A stretch of 38,680 bases of DNA from assembly GCA_934229535.1 (NCBI GenBank), contig CAKQDS010000018.1, forward strand, positions 1-38,680, read 5' to 3'. Shown in pieces: positions 16,807 through 25,301 of this stretch. The notes beneath the pieces are model-generated. The model was not told the origin of the DNA and searched no databases. It saw only the letters and a list, made by a program, of their open reading frames with translations. Within the stretch, counting starts at the first letter, position 1; each line of letters begins with the position of its first letter. Both the position numbers and the translations under genes were made by a program. The stretch is from an uncultured Anaeroplasmataceae bacterium. Its GTDB lineage: Bacteria > Bacillota_I > Bacilli_A > Acholeplasmatales > Anaeroplasmataceae.

Positions 16807-17363
16807 TTTGACTTCTCCTTTTTGCATGCGCAAAGAATAATTCCTAGCATTCCACCAATTATTATTAAAAATATTGAAGAAAAATTCATTTGAAAAATTT
16901 CAAGTAATATTAATGTGATGCTTACTATGATAATTAAGCATATGTTAAAAGCATTCTTTTCAACCTTTTTAAGCATATCTAATGCTGCAGATATAATTAA
17001 AATTGCCACAGCACATTTAATTCCAACAAAGGCATAGCTTACGTATTTATTCCTGATGAATTTATCAAAAAACAAAGAAATAATTAAAATAATAATAAAT
17101 GATGGAATGATTACCCCAACTGTTGCAAAAAGAGCTCCAAAAAACTTTCTTTTTTTAAAGCCAATATAGGTAGCAAGATTAATAGCAATCGGTCCAGGTG
17201 TTGATTCACTTATGGCAATAACCTCAAGAAGCTCATCTTCTGTAAGCCAATGCTTTTTCTCAATTACAATTTCTTTAATTTGGGGTATCATAGCATAACC
17301 ACCACCAAAGGTAAATAAACCTAGTTTAAAAAAAACTAATAGCAATTCTAATAATTCTTTCAT
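16803..17363 (-). CDS. Chromate-type transporter, half-size subunit 1 (CHR family)
   Basis: From ATG at 17363 this is a 186-residue paralogue of the following gene, with FKLGLFTFGGGYAMIPQI near residues 11-28 and SESTPGPIAINLATYIG near 51-67, then four or five hydrophobic helices. It ends with a lysine-rich tail and TGA. Both ends overlap neighbours by 4 bases as ATGA: its start overlaps the TGA stop of the 205-residue ORF, and its own TGA overlaps the next subunit's ATG. An alternative start at 17384 is unlikely because it would lie inside the upstream gene. The pair should form one antiparallel transporter. Confidence 0.88.
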   Translation of the reverse strand: MKELLELLLVFFKLGLFTFGGGYAMIPQIKEIVIEKKHWLTEDELLEVIAISESTPGPIAINLATYIGFKKRKFFGALFATVGVIIPSFIIILIISLFFDKFIRNKYVSYAFVGIKCAVAILIISAALDMLKKVEKNAFNICLIIIVSITLILLEIFQMNFSSIFLIIIGGMLGIILCACKKEKSK

Positions 17364-17977
17364 TTGTTTGTATACATTTGACAAATTTTCTTTACAATCG
17401 GATAAGCAGTATTATTGTATAGATCAAAGTCAAACTCCCTCGTTTCTACTAATTTAATTAATCTTTTAGCATTATCCTTTTGAATATCATACAAAGGATT
17501 GCTTAGCTTTAAAAATTTATTATAAAGCTTTTCAGCCGTATTTGTATTTCCATCATAAAGTTCAAAAATTATTTTATAGTAGCTTACGCATTTATTTAAT
17601 CCAAAATAAGAATAGTTGTAAACAAGTTCTCTTGCCTCATCAACACGATTTTTCATTAAACAGGCGGAGATTAAATTAATTCGCTGAGAAGCAATTAAAA
17701 TAGAAAAGAAATACTTTTCAATTCGTTGATTTAAAAAATCGATACATTCATCAATTTTTCCATTATCCATCAGCTTAGATATTTTTAAATTGTCTTCTTT
17801 ATTTGTTTTACTAATATATAATATAGCAATTATTAGAGCTATAATAAAAATCACTGCTAAAATTAAAGCTATAATTTGAAGTGTTTTGTAAATACCTCCA
17901 AAAAAATACAGAATTAAAATTGAAACTAAATAAATTATAGTTAATGTTAAAGTTATTTTTTGACGATTATTTTTCAT
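17360..17977 (-). CDS. Membrane-anchored helical-repeat protein in the CHR cluster
   Basis: A 205-residue protein with two N-terminal membrane helices (about 10-27 and 31-53, separated by a short Gly-containing turn). A cytosolic helical domain follows (about 60-205) that looks like a short TPR-like array: KLMDNGKIDECIDFLNQRI, AREL near 118 and NTAEKLYNKFLKLSNP. No enzyme motif is visible. GGAGG lies 7 bases before the ATG, and the TGA stop overlaps the CHR subunit start, so it is translated with the transporter. It could be a scaffold or regulator; I do not recognise a named family. Confidence 0.65.
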   Translation of the reverse strand: MKNNRQKITLTLTIIYLVSILILYFFGGIYKTLQIIALILAVIFIIALIIAILYISKTNKEDNLKISKLMDNGKIDECIDFLNQRIEKYFFSILIASQRINLISACLMKNRVDEARELVYNYSYFGLNKCVSYYKIIFELYDGNTNTAEKLYNKFLKLSNPLYDIQKDNAKRLIKLVETREFDFDLYNNTAYPIVKKICQMYTNK

Positions 17978-18023
17978 TTTAAAACCTCCAAATAGATTAT
18001 AGTCTTAAAATAAATTTTTGCAA

Positions 18024-20114
18024 TCAATTTAAATTCTTTTTGATAATTTTTATTAAATTATCACGATCAATTGGTTTAGCTATGTAATCATTCATACCAG
18101 ATTTTAAAGCATCGCTTACATCATCATCAAATGTATTAGCACTCATAGCAATAATTTTAATTTTTTTAGCGTCATTACGATCGATTAAACGGATCGTTTT
18201 AGTTGCGGTTACACCATCAATTTTTGGCATTAAAATATCCATCAAAATTAAATCAATTTCATTCTCATTTGATGCCTTATAAATATTTATTGCTTCATCT
18301 GCTGATGAGGCCTTTAAAACTTTACAATTTAATGTACTTAGCATAAATTCAATTATTTCTAAGTTTAATTCATTATCATCAACTACTAAGATTTTTTTAT
18401 TGGTTAGATCAAAATCTATAGTTTCCTTTTCATCAATTTTGTCATCAATTTCAAAAGAAAGGTTAATTTTAAATTTTGTACCAAAATTTTTTTTACTTTC
18501 AACTTCAATTGTACCATTCATTTTATCTACATAGCTTTTAACAATTGCCAGTCCAAGACCTACTCCCATATATTCGCCACTATTTTTAGTTTCCTGAGTA
18601 TATTCATCATACATAATTTTTTTAAAATCATCACTCATACCTATTCCGCTATCTTCGACAGTAAATTCATAGGTCGCATTATTATCTATACTTCTTATTT
18701 CTTTACAAGCTAATTTAATATAACCATTAGGCTTATTGTATTTAATGGCATTGTCAATCAAATTAATAAGTATTCTTTTCAAGAAAATTGAGCAACCAAT
18801 TAGCTTTTTATGTTTAATATCAAGTTTTACTTCTTTAAAATCAAGAGCTTTTGCATTACATTTTATTTGAGCAATTGTGGAAATCTCTAATAGCAAATTT
18901 TCTAAATTAAATTTATCAATTTGCAGCTTTAAAATTTTTGCTTCATATTTAGTTATATCCAAAACATTATTAATTAAATCTATTAAATAATTTAATGAGG
19001 CTTTTATTTTATTTCTACATTCATTTTGTTTCTCTATATTATTAGAATAATAATCACCTATCTCTAATAACCCCTTTATTCCTGTAATTGGCGTCCTTAA
19101 ATCATGAGACATCCTCTTTAAAAAATCATCCTTGGCATTATTTGCATTAATAGCTTCAATTGCTGATTTTTTAATCTGTTCGTTATAAGATTTAGTTAAT
19201 CTTTCTAATTCCTTCTTTTTTGAATTATCATTTATTATATAAATTACATATACTAAAATGTAAATACCCATTAAAATAATTACCGTATACAATATTGAAA
19301 TATTTCTAGTCTTATAAATGATTCTCTTAGGATAAAAGACATATATTGAATAGCTTTTACATCTTGATTTAATTGCAAAATGCTTCTTGCCATCAATTTT
19401 TACAACGTAATTTTTATCATAAGAATTAGAGCTTTCAAATGATTTTAAATAACTATCAGAATTATCATTAATGTTTGTAGCTATTGCATTTCCTTGCTTT
19501 GTAATAATTATTTTTGCATCATCAACATTGCTAAAGCCTGACAATAAATTACTTAATGATATAGTACTTGATATTGTATTTGAATAATTTTGGCGAACGT
19601 AACAAATAATTACACCCTTGCTATCAAATCTTGAAATCAACGCATAATCATAAAAATAGTCATTTTCATAAATTCGTTTAGCATATATCTTATTTTCTGA
19701 ATTTAAATTATTGCTATAGTCAAAAATAATTTCATTTAAAGTTTCACTACCTATTTCATCAATAAATTTTGAATAATTAATAACACCATCTTCAGTTGTT
19801 GCAATTCCAGATAATCTGTGTTCAATTAAATAATTAGTAATTAAATCATCTGTCAAGTGATCCAAATTAGCATTTAAATATCCTCTTGCAAATTTAGTAC
19901 TATCAGCAACACTAATAAGTGATTTTACTAATTCATTATCTTCAGCTTGATCATAACTAATACATTGCTTTTTCAAATAAATTAATTCCGTATTCATTGT
20001 TTTTAAAGCTTTATTTTTACAATAATAATTTGTTGAAATAATAACAATTAGAATACTAATAACTGTAAAAACAAATGAAAAGATTAAAATGTGCATCTTG
20101 AAATTTTTACTCAT
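18024..20114 (-). CDS. Hybrid sensor histidine kinase with receiver domain
   Basis: A 696-residue membrane sensor. A membrane helix (residues 7-27) is followed by an extracytoplasmic sensor domain (about 30-270, Cache-like by length) and a second helix (272-294). A short linker leads to HisKA (MSHDLRTPITGIKG, phosphoacceptor His337). The HATPase domain has NLIDNAIKYN (N box), DSGIGM and GVGLGLAI. The C-terminal receiver (574-696) has phosphoacceptor Asp626 in LMDILMPKIDG. With no output domain, it must signal through another regulator or a phosphotransfer protein not in the window. It overlaps the upstream solute-binding lipoprotein gene by 8 bases, so that protein is its probable partner. 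Stop is TGA. Confidence 0.92.
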   Translation of the reverse strand: MSKNFKMHILIFSFVFTVISILIVIISTNYYCKNKALKTMNTELIYLKKQCISYDQAEDNELVKSLISVADSTKFARGYLNANLDHLTDDLITNYLIEHRLSGIATTEDGVINYSKFIDEIGSETLNEIIFDYSNNLNSENKIYAKRIYENDYFYDYALISRFDSKGVIICYVRQNYSNTISSTISLSNLLSGFSNVDDAKIIITKQGNAIATNINDNSDSYLKSFESSNSYDKNYVVKIDGKKHFAIKSRCKSYSIYVFYPKRIIYKTRNISILYTVIILMGIYILVYVIYIINDNSKKKELERLTKSYNEQIKKSAIEAINANNAKDDFLKRMSHDLRTPITGIKGLLEIGDYYSNNIEKQNECRNKIKASLNYLIDLINNVLDITKYEAKILKLQIDKFNLENLLLEISTIAQIKCNAKALDFKEVKLDIKHKKLIGCSIFLKRILINLIDNAIKYNKPNGYIKLACKEIRSIDNNATYEFTVEDSGIGMSDDFKKIMYDEYTQETKNSGEYMGVGLGLAIVKSYVDKMNGTIEVESKKNFGTKFKINLSFEIDDKIDEKETIDFDLTNKKILVVDDNELNLEIIEFMLSTLNCKVLKASSADEAINIYKASNENEIDLILMDILMPKIDGVTATKTIRLIDRNDAKKIKIIAMSANTFDDDVSDALKSGMNDYIAKPIDRDNLIKIIKKNLN

Positions 20115-20910
20115 TTTGTGTTCCTACCTTATAGTTTTCATAATTTATACCATAATCGGTTAGAATTTTCTCAATTGTTCCATCAGTATTCATTTGCTTC
20201 AAAATATCATTCAATTTATTAATTAATTCTTTATTAGGGTAATTTAAGCTAAATGCGACACCAAGACTTGTCTCAATTAGAGCATCATCTAAAATTTTAT
20301 AATCGTCAGTTTCATATTTTAAGTTTTCCAAAATAACAATTTCATGACTAGCTATAGCGTCAACATAACCTTTTCTCAAGGCAGCAAAAACAAGATTTAT
20401 ATCTTCAAAAGTATATAAATTAGCAAGATCAAGCGTATTAAGAGAAAATATTTCATCCGGTTTTGATGTAATTTGAACAGCTATGCGCTTATCAGTAAGA
20501 TCTGAAATCTTATTGATTTGACTATCTTTTCTAACAACAATAACCTCTCTACTTTTCAAATAAGGACCGGCCCATTGATATTTATCTAATCTTCCATTCA
20601 TTGAAAATGAACCCCATAAACATTCAACTTCCCCATTATTTAGATACTCGTCCTTTAAGCTCCAATCTATTTGTTTAAAAATTGGCTGATAACCCAATCG
20701 ATTAAAAGCATTTTTAGCAATAGAAACATCAATTCCTTCAAACTCTCCATTTTCTTTCATTGAAAAATACGGTAAAAATTCATCGCTACCTATAATGATT
20801 TCTTTTAAATCATTATGACTATTATTATTTTTATTTGTACAACCAGCTACCAAAAAAAATATAAAAATTATATAAAAAGTAGACAAAATTTTTTTAAATA
20901 CAGCATTCAT
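20107..20910 (-). CDS. Family 3 solute-binding lipoprotein
   Basis: A 267-residue lipoprotein: N-terminal hydrophobic signal with lipobox FLVAGC (Cys at about residue 24). An SBP_bac_3 fold follows, with IIGSDEFLPYFSMKENGEFEGIDVSI, then WSLKDEYLNNGEVECLWGSF and ISDLTDKRIAVQ. The C-terminal lobe has DAIASHEIVILE and LNDILKQMNTDGTIEKILTDYG. Such proteins bind amino acids or other small polar solutes at the outer face. There is no ABC permease beside it; it overlaps a hybrid histidine kinase instead, so it most likely works as the ligand-binding part of that sensor. GGGGAAAG precedes the ATG. Confidence 0.88.
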   Translation of the reverse strand: MNAVFKKILSTFYIIFIFFLVAGCTNKNNNSHNDLKEIIIGSDEFLPYFSMKENGEFEGIDVSIAKNAFNRLGYQPIFKQIDWSLKDEYLNNGEVECLWGSFSMNGRLDKYQWAGPYLKSREVIVVRKDSQINKISDLTDKRIAVQITSKPDEIFSLNTLDLANLYTFEDINLVFAALRKGYVDAIASHEIVILENLKYETDDYKILDDALIETSLGVAFSLNYPNKELINKLNDILKQMNTDGTIEKILTDYGINYENYKVGTQNE

Positions 20911-20994
20911 AAACTTTCCCCTAAAATAAATTATTTAAAATAATAACAAAAAAATTCATTTTTTTCAATATTTTTTGCAACAATAATTTTGACA

Positions 20995-21252
20995 TTAATC
21001 GACATCAACTTCAATTTTTACTAAATCATCATATTCATATAATTTATTAATTTCATTTTCACTGCTTGGCTTAATATTTCTACAGTTATTATAATTAATT
21101 TCTAATGCATATTTTAAAAGATCAGTTGCCATTTTTATTGCATCATCATAATCTACACCAAAGCTATGAGCTTCTTTAATATCTGGAAAATAAATATTTA
21201 GCCAGCTTGAATCCGGCTCTTTGTTGAATATTGCATAAAAACTATACTTCAT
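20995..21252 (-). CDS. HicB-like antitoxin-fold protein without HicA
   Basis: From ATG at 21252 (AGGAG 9 bases upstream) this is an 85-residue protein. It has the HicB RNase-H-like pattern: MKYSFYAIFNKEPDSSWLNI, FPDIKEAHSFGVDYDDAIKM, then an amphipathic helix ATDLLKYALE. HicB proteins normally neutralise the small mRNA interferase HicA, but no HicA-like ORF is adjacent. A longer start at 21300 would overlap the upstream gene more and lacks a fitting ribosome binding site. It overlaps the end of the CPCC gene by 11 bases, so it is in the same operon. An orphan or exapted antitoxin fold is likely. Confidence 0.7.
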   Translation of the reverse strand: MKYSFYAIFNKEPDSSWLNIYFPDIKEAHSFGVDYDDAIKMATDLLKYALEINYNNCRNIKPSSENEINKLYEYDDLVKIEVDVD

Positions 21253-21946
21253 TCTTCGCTCTCCTAATAAAATCAATATATTTTTTTTCACATGCTCCAT
21301 ATTTTTTATAATTTATTCTAGCCTTGTTCAATGACACATCATTATATTTAGATGCTTTACTAGGATGAAAATATGACCAATCATCATCCTCGAAAAAGCA
21401 ATTAGGACAAATATAAAATGTTCCACCAGGCTTAAATTCAAATGTTTGTTCATTACAACAAGGACAATTATATATTTTCTCATTATCATTAAAAATTAAT
21501 TTCTTTAACTTATTATCTAATAATTCAAACAAACCATTTTTTATAACAAAATCTCTGGCTTCTATATAGTTATCAAAATAAATAAAAAAATTTTTGATTT
21601 TATCCGAAACAAAATTTACACAAAAAATTTTGCCCATTTCATTTATAGTTATTAAATTTAAATCATCCTTATTCATTTTGACTTTTCCAAGAATATAAAA
21701 ATGATCATTTATTGTAAATTTTTGCTTATGGAATAAATAATTACCAATAAATAACATAATAAAATAGCTGATTATAAGACATGTAAATAAAGTGACTCCA
21801 GATAATATCATGTCATTATTAAAATTAAAATAGTCGGTAAGATAAAAAACAATTCCAAAAATTAAATATAAAAATATAAAGATTGGTAAAACTATTTTAA
21901 AAGTAATCGTATTTGCAAATTTCCACTTAAAATTATTTATATTCAT
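21242..21946 (-). CDS. Two-helix membrane protein with C-terminal CPCC zinc-ribbon domain
   Basis: From ATG at 21946 (AGGTGGTG upstream) this gives 234 residues. Two membrane helices lie at about 17-40 and 48-70. A central beta-rich part resembling a PH-like domain spans about 75-155. A Cys-rich CPCC domain starts with YNCPCCNEQTFEF and continues PGGTFYICPNCFFEDDDW. The CPCC/CPNC pairs are a zinc-ribbon pattern, and the EDD after the second knuckle is typical of this family (often next to toxin or immunity genes). A HicB-like gene overlaps its end. Function unknown. Confidence 0.7.
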   Translation of the reverse strand: MNINNFKWKFANTITFKIVLPIFIFLYLIFGIVFYLTDYFNFNNDMILSGVTLFTCLIISYFIMLFIGNYLFHKQKFTINDHFYILGKVKMNKDDLNLITINEMGKIFCVNFVSDKIKNFFIYFDNYIEARDFVIKNGLFELLDNKLKKLIFNDNEKIYNCPCCNEQTFEFKPGGTFYICPNCFFEDDDWSYFHPSKASKYNDVSLNKARINYKKYGACEKKYIDFIRRAKNEV

Positions 21947-22057
21947 CTTACTCACCACCTTTTACAAATTATAACATTTTTTTTGCTTTTTTTCAATTTT
22001 TGCTACATTTTAATTAATAAATATTATGTCATTTATTCATACTTGGAGGTGTAAGTT

Positions 22058-22300
22058 ATGAAGTGGTTTAATAAGCAATCAAGATTAATCCAAATTTTAT
22101 TACTTCTTATTCCCGTTATAAACTGAATTACTGAAGTAATTGTACGTGTTACTAGTATCATTGAGAAACCAACACTACACAATATTCTATGAGTAATTTG
22201 TGCTATCTTCATTCCAGTATTTGGTTGGGCTGACTTAGTATGAGTTTTTATTTATAAATTTTTCTTATTGCTTCATTTATTTTATTCTCTACATATATAA
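22058..22300 (+). CDS. Small membrane protein readable only if three in-frame TGA are Trp
   Basis: ATG at 22058 has GGAGGT 8 bases upstream, an excellent start. The frame runs 80 codons to TAA at 22298 with no TAA or TAG, but TGA occurs at codons 23, 45 and 62. With TGA as Trp it reads MKWFNKQSRLIQILLLLIPV, then INWITEVIVR, HNILWVICAIF and GWADLVWVFIY, a coherent two-helix membrane protein. I recall Firmicutes small membrane proteins of the same shape with Trp in the NW and DL-W positions. Codons 3 and 57 are TGG. Under the standard code only a 22-residue peptide is made. It may be decoded by suppression, come from a TGA-Trp donor, or be a special pseudogene. Its end overlaps the tail of the opposite gene. 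Confidence 0.55.
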
Positions 22301-22496
22301 ATATTGGAGCAAAAAACAATGAATAAAAAATCAATCCAGCAAACATTAAAATTAAACTGATGACAGCACTTCTTCTCCAAATTGTTGTTTCTAGTATATT
22401 TAATATTGTAAATAGTATTCCCATACCCAAAAAAATAAAACTAAATTTAAAACTAAACCAATGTGTTTTACTATTCCATATCTTATCTTTAATCAT
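22248..22496 (-). CDS. 82-residue two-helix membrane protein, unknown
   Basis: Hydrophobic spans at about residues 14-33 and 39-66, with charged ends (MIKDKIWNSKTHWF and ENKINEAIRKIYK). GCGAGGAT precedes the ATG. It lies 30 bases downstream of the nucleoside phosphorylase stop and may be co-transcribed with it. Its last 50 bases overlap, on the opposite strand, the TGA-containing ORF at 22058-22300. No family recognised. Confidence 0.5.
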   Translation of the reverse strand: MIKDKIWNSKTHWFSFKFSFIFLGMGILFTILNILETTIWRRSAVISLILMFAGLIFYSLFFAPIFIYVENKINEAIRKIYK

Positions 22497-22526
22497 TTTA
22501 TTATCCTCGCTTTTATAGTTTAAAAG

Positions 22527-23288
22527 CTAAATTTTTTTAGCAAGCTCAACTGCAATATTTAAGATTTTTAATCTATCATCTTTAGCTAAGTCACTATCCT
22601 TAAGTCCTCTTTCCCAAGATGATGAATCCAAATTATCAGCTCGATATAAAAATGAATAGAATTCAATATTTTGACTATTACATACTGCTTGACAAGCTGA
22701 TATCTCCATTTCTACGGCTATGCATCCCTCTTTTTTTCTTTCATCTATTTCTTCATATGTTTCTCTATAAAATGCATCTGTTGTCCATGTTTTACCAGTT
22801 ACATAATCAACTGCTAGTTCATCGAATATTTTAGTAATCTTTTGCCAATTTGGTAAATCTATATAATCACTAGGTTCCATATAATGGTATGATACTCCTT
22901 CATCACGATAAGCTTTAGTTGGAACAATTAGCTTCGTTATAGGAATATTTTTATCTAATGATCCACATGAACCAAATAAAACAACTTTATTAACATTATA
23001 TACATAGCAAACCTCTAAAATGATTGCGCTAGTTATTGAAGCACCAACAGTTGTTTTAAAAATACCAATGTTTGTTCCTTTAAATTTATATACTGGATAT
23101 GTATTAGAAATTGATTTAATTGTATCTAAAGAAATAATATCAATCAGATTATCTTCTAACAAAGCATCAATTAAATTTCTAGAAAAAGTAACAATAATTG
23201 AATCAAATTTCGTTTCGCTTTTAGTATATATGTCACTAACATTAATTAGTGGCTTGGCATTTCTTCTATATGAATTAATAATACTCAT
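22527..23288 (-). CDS. Nucleoside phosphorylase (PNP/UDP family)
   Basis: A 253-residue protein of the PNP_UDP_1 superfamily, which splits nucleosides with phosphate to give base and ribose 1-phosphate. The N-terminal strand DSIIVTFSRNLIDALLED aligns with the usual first strand. KVVLFGSCGSLDKNIPI near residue 103 corresponds to the conserved VGTCGGL region that binds phosphate. GCIAVEMEISACQAVCNSQN near 187 is the VEME purine/ribose-binding signature. Length is normal. GGAAG lies 8 bases before the ATG. Substrate (uridine, purine or other) is not certain. It follows a flavodoxin-like gene by 39 bases, probably in one operon. Confidence 0.88.
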   Translation of the reverse strand: MSIINSYRRNAKPLINVSDIYTKSETKFDSIIVTFSRNLIDALLEDNLIDIISLDTIKSISNTYPVYKFKGTNIGIFKTTVGASITSAIILEVCYVYNVNKVVLFGSCGSLDKNIPITKLIVPTKAYRDEGVSYHYMEPSDYIDLPNWQKITKIFDELAVDYVTGKTWTTDAFYRETYEEIDERKKEGCIAVEMEISACQAVCNSQNIEFYSFLYRADNLDSSSWERGLKDSDLAKDDRLKILNIAVELAKKI

Positions 23289-23327
23289 CTTGTATACTTC
23301 CTTTCTTAAAACTAAATATAGTTAATT

Positions 23328-23924
23328 TTAGACATTAAAAGAATTTATTTTATTTAATAATTCATTATTATCAATAACTTTATCATTAAGTTTAAGATTA
23401 TATTTATGTCTTTCAATTTTTAAAATCTTACTCTCATCGCCATTAACTAATTGCAATAGTGTTGGAATAAATAAAGGACTCTCTTCTTCACTACCAAATA
23501 TTGCAATTATTTTTATCTTATCAATAAATTCATCCCATTTGGCATTATTATAAAAAAAATCTTGCATTCGCTCACAAAATGTAAAAAATAAGGAAGAAGG
23601 ATTCGAACAATATATTGGAACCAAGAAAATAATGTTCTTATATGTCAATGATGCATTAATTAATCTATATACATCATCACTTCGATATTTGCATTCACAT
23701 TTAAAGCACTCATATTCACATCTTGAGCATTGATTAAACGTTATATCTTTAAATGCAATATATTTATCGCTTTTCTTCATTAAATGATGAGCGATATCAA
23801 AACAATTACCATTACTTCTCCCACTAAAAGAAATATAAACATTATCATTTGGTGAAAGTGAATTACAAATTAATGCACTACTATCTTCTAAATATTTCTT
23901 CAAGTCAATTCCCTTCTTATCCAA
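23328..23924 (-). CDS. Flavodoxin-like NAD(P)H:FMN reductase with cysteine cluster
   Basis: A 198-residue protein resembling iron-sulfur flavoproteins or FMN reductases. The FMN phosphate loop is FSGRSNGNCFDIAHHL near residues 33-48. A Cys-rich segment, CSRCEYECFKCECKYRSDD near 66-84, takes the place of the usual CxxCxxC site. IIFLVPIYCSNPSSLFFTFCERM near 97-119 is the conserved substrate strand and helix. The likely role is NAD(P)H-dependent flavin or quinone reduction in the cytoplasm. Start is TTG at 23924, with AGAG 5 bases upstream. The frame is open farther upstream to a TGA at 23970, so the N-terminus is uncertain. Confidence 0.72.
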   Translation of the reverse strand: MDKKGIDLKKYLEDSSALICNSLSPNDNVYISFSGRSNGNCFDIAHHLMKKSDKYIAFKDITFNQCSRCEYECFKCECKYRSDDVYRLINASLTYKNIIFLVPIYCSNPSSLFFTFCERMQDFFYNNAKWDEFIDKIKIIAIFGSEEESPLFIPTLLQLVNGDESKILKIERHKYNLKLNDKVIDNNELLNKINSFNV

Positions 23925-24214
23925 ATTATTCTCTATGAAAATGTAAATACTATAATTTTCTAATTTATATCAGCATTTATCAATTTGATTCCTAAGGCTT
24001 AAGGATATAATTACATTTACACTTATATCTACAATAACATATCCCATTATAACATATAATAATATAACTTTCTAGTATTTGTAAAAATTTAAATTGTCAC
24101 TACTTCATATGCAAAAATGGTTTGAAATAGTATGTCGACTAAATCAAACCTCTTTCTATTGTAAATGCCATTACTTTAATATAGTTCTTTTTCAAAATAA
24201 AAGTTATTAATACA
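23925..24214. other. Intergenic stretch with no supported gene
   Basis: Very AT-rich. A short plus-strand reading frame from ATG at about 24110 (MQKWFEIVCR...) has no ribosome binding site and no family resemblance. I see no clear terminator or repeat. Confidence 0.4.
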
Positions 24215-24661
24215 TTATAAAATCATTGTTAAAATATTTAAAATTAATATTGTAGTTACAATTACATATGTATGCCTAAATAATGATATGTATTCTAATT
24301 GTCTATAGAAGGACAATTCAATTCCATATTGCTCTTTATATTTATTTAAAATAAATCTTTTTTTCTTAAAGCCTGTTATAGTAAAAAATATTAATAATAT
24401 TATGCATATCACTCCAATTGGAATGATATATTTCCAATCTTCACCATATCTGTTCATAAAAATATAGAAAAAAACATAATTAAATAATTGTATAACAACT
24501 GTACATACCATAAATAGCAACGAATGTATCGATGAAAATACATCAAACTCTTTTACGTCTTTATTCTCTAAACCTTTTAAAAGTTTATTATTTAATTTCC
24601 AATAATAAATAATATAAAAAGAAAATGAAAAAATATAAATGATAAAATATGCTATTTCCAT
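24215..24661 (-). CDS. 148-residue integral membrane protein, unknown
   Basis: About four hydrophobic segments: 2-20, 44-69, 75-95 and 127-148. Between the third and fourth is a basic loop (TGFKKKRFILNKYKEQYG). No catalytic motif or named family is recognised. It lies 56 bases downstream of a decayed lipoprotein gene. Confidence 0.5.
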   Translation of the reverse strand: MEIAYFIIYIFSFSFYIIYYWKLNNKLLKGLENKDVKEFDVFSSIHSLLFMVCTVVIQLFNYVFFYIFMNRYGEDWKYIIPIGVICIILLIFFTITGFKKKRFILNKYKEQYGIELSFYRQLEYISLFRHTYVIVTTILILNILTMIL

Positions 24662-24716
24662 AATCTTATATCACTCCCATCATATTTTTTAATAATCTCT
24701 TTGCAATTCATAAATT

Positions 24717-25280
24717 TTATTCATCTTGATATATTAACTTCTCAACAATAGTATTATCACTTTTATTAAATAGCTTGCCATTCTTCGTATAGAAAAATTC
24801 ATTTTCGCTATCGATATGATAATTACATTTAGCTATATAAATAATATTATAATCATTTTCTCTTATGCCACTTACATACTGCTGTATATAAGAACATTTT
24901 TTTTAATATTTTGGCAAATATATATTTATATTTACTTCAATAATAGTATCATTCTTACTTATATTATCCAAATCAGTAGTGAAACCAGTAGTAGTATCAC
25001 TATAACTCAAGAAAAATGGCGTTGGTTCTCCTCTACCATAGTATTCACCTAATTCTTCTACCTTAACACCTTTATATTCAGATGGTAAATATATCTTTGT
25101 AGTATCTAAATTATATATTACATATCCCATAAAAGCGTTCTTTGTGCTATAACCAATAGCATATTCATCTAAAATATCAACATTATAATCTAATGAACAT
25201 GAAGATAAATTAAATATAGCCAAAAAAGCAATAAATATTACTACAGTTAATGTTCCAATTTTAGAAATTGTTTTGTTCAT
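24717..25280 (-). pseudogene. Lipoprotein gene interrupted by an in-frame TAA
   Basis: The intact first part encodes 125 residues with a signal peptide and lipobox-like NLSSC (Cys about 28), then a soluble domain, ending YLPKY-TAA at 24903. The same frame continues after the stop for 61 more codons (KKCSYIQQYVSGIREND, then NIIYIAKCNYHIDSENEFF, ending VEKLIYQDE) to TAA at 24717. The composition is coding-like and needs no frame change. A single TTA to TAA change at codon 126, next to a run of A, explains the break. GGAAG precedes the ATG. The full product would be about 187 residues. A short functional protein or sequencing error remains possible. Confidence 0.6.
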
Positions 25281-25301
25281 ACCTTAACTTCCATTTTCAA
25301 T

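Noticed and set aside
16803..18026. TGA stops of the CHR subunit, the 205-residue ORF and the kinase might be Trp codons, as in genetic code 4.
   Set aside because: Read-through adds only short unrelated tails (12, 4 and 9 codons). Two of the TGAs form ATGA overlaps with the next start, and core genes use TGG throughout, so they are treated as true stops.
23925..24040. The flavodoxin-like gene frame continues upstream through a TGA at 23970-23972, possibly a third TGA-Trp case.
   Set aside because: The upstream codons show no family match, and a TTG start with a ribosome binding site fits the flavin-binding start, so the extension is probably chance.
24816..25052. Plus-strand 78-codon frame opposite the lipoprotein gene.
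   Set aside because: Antisense shadow of a coding region, without ribosome binding site or recognisable protein features.
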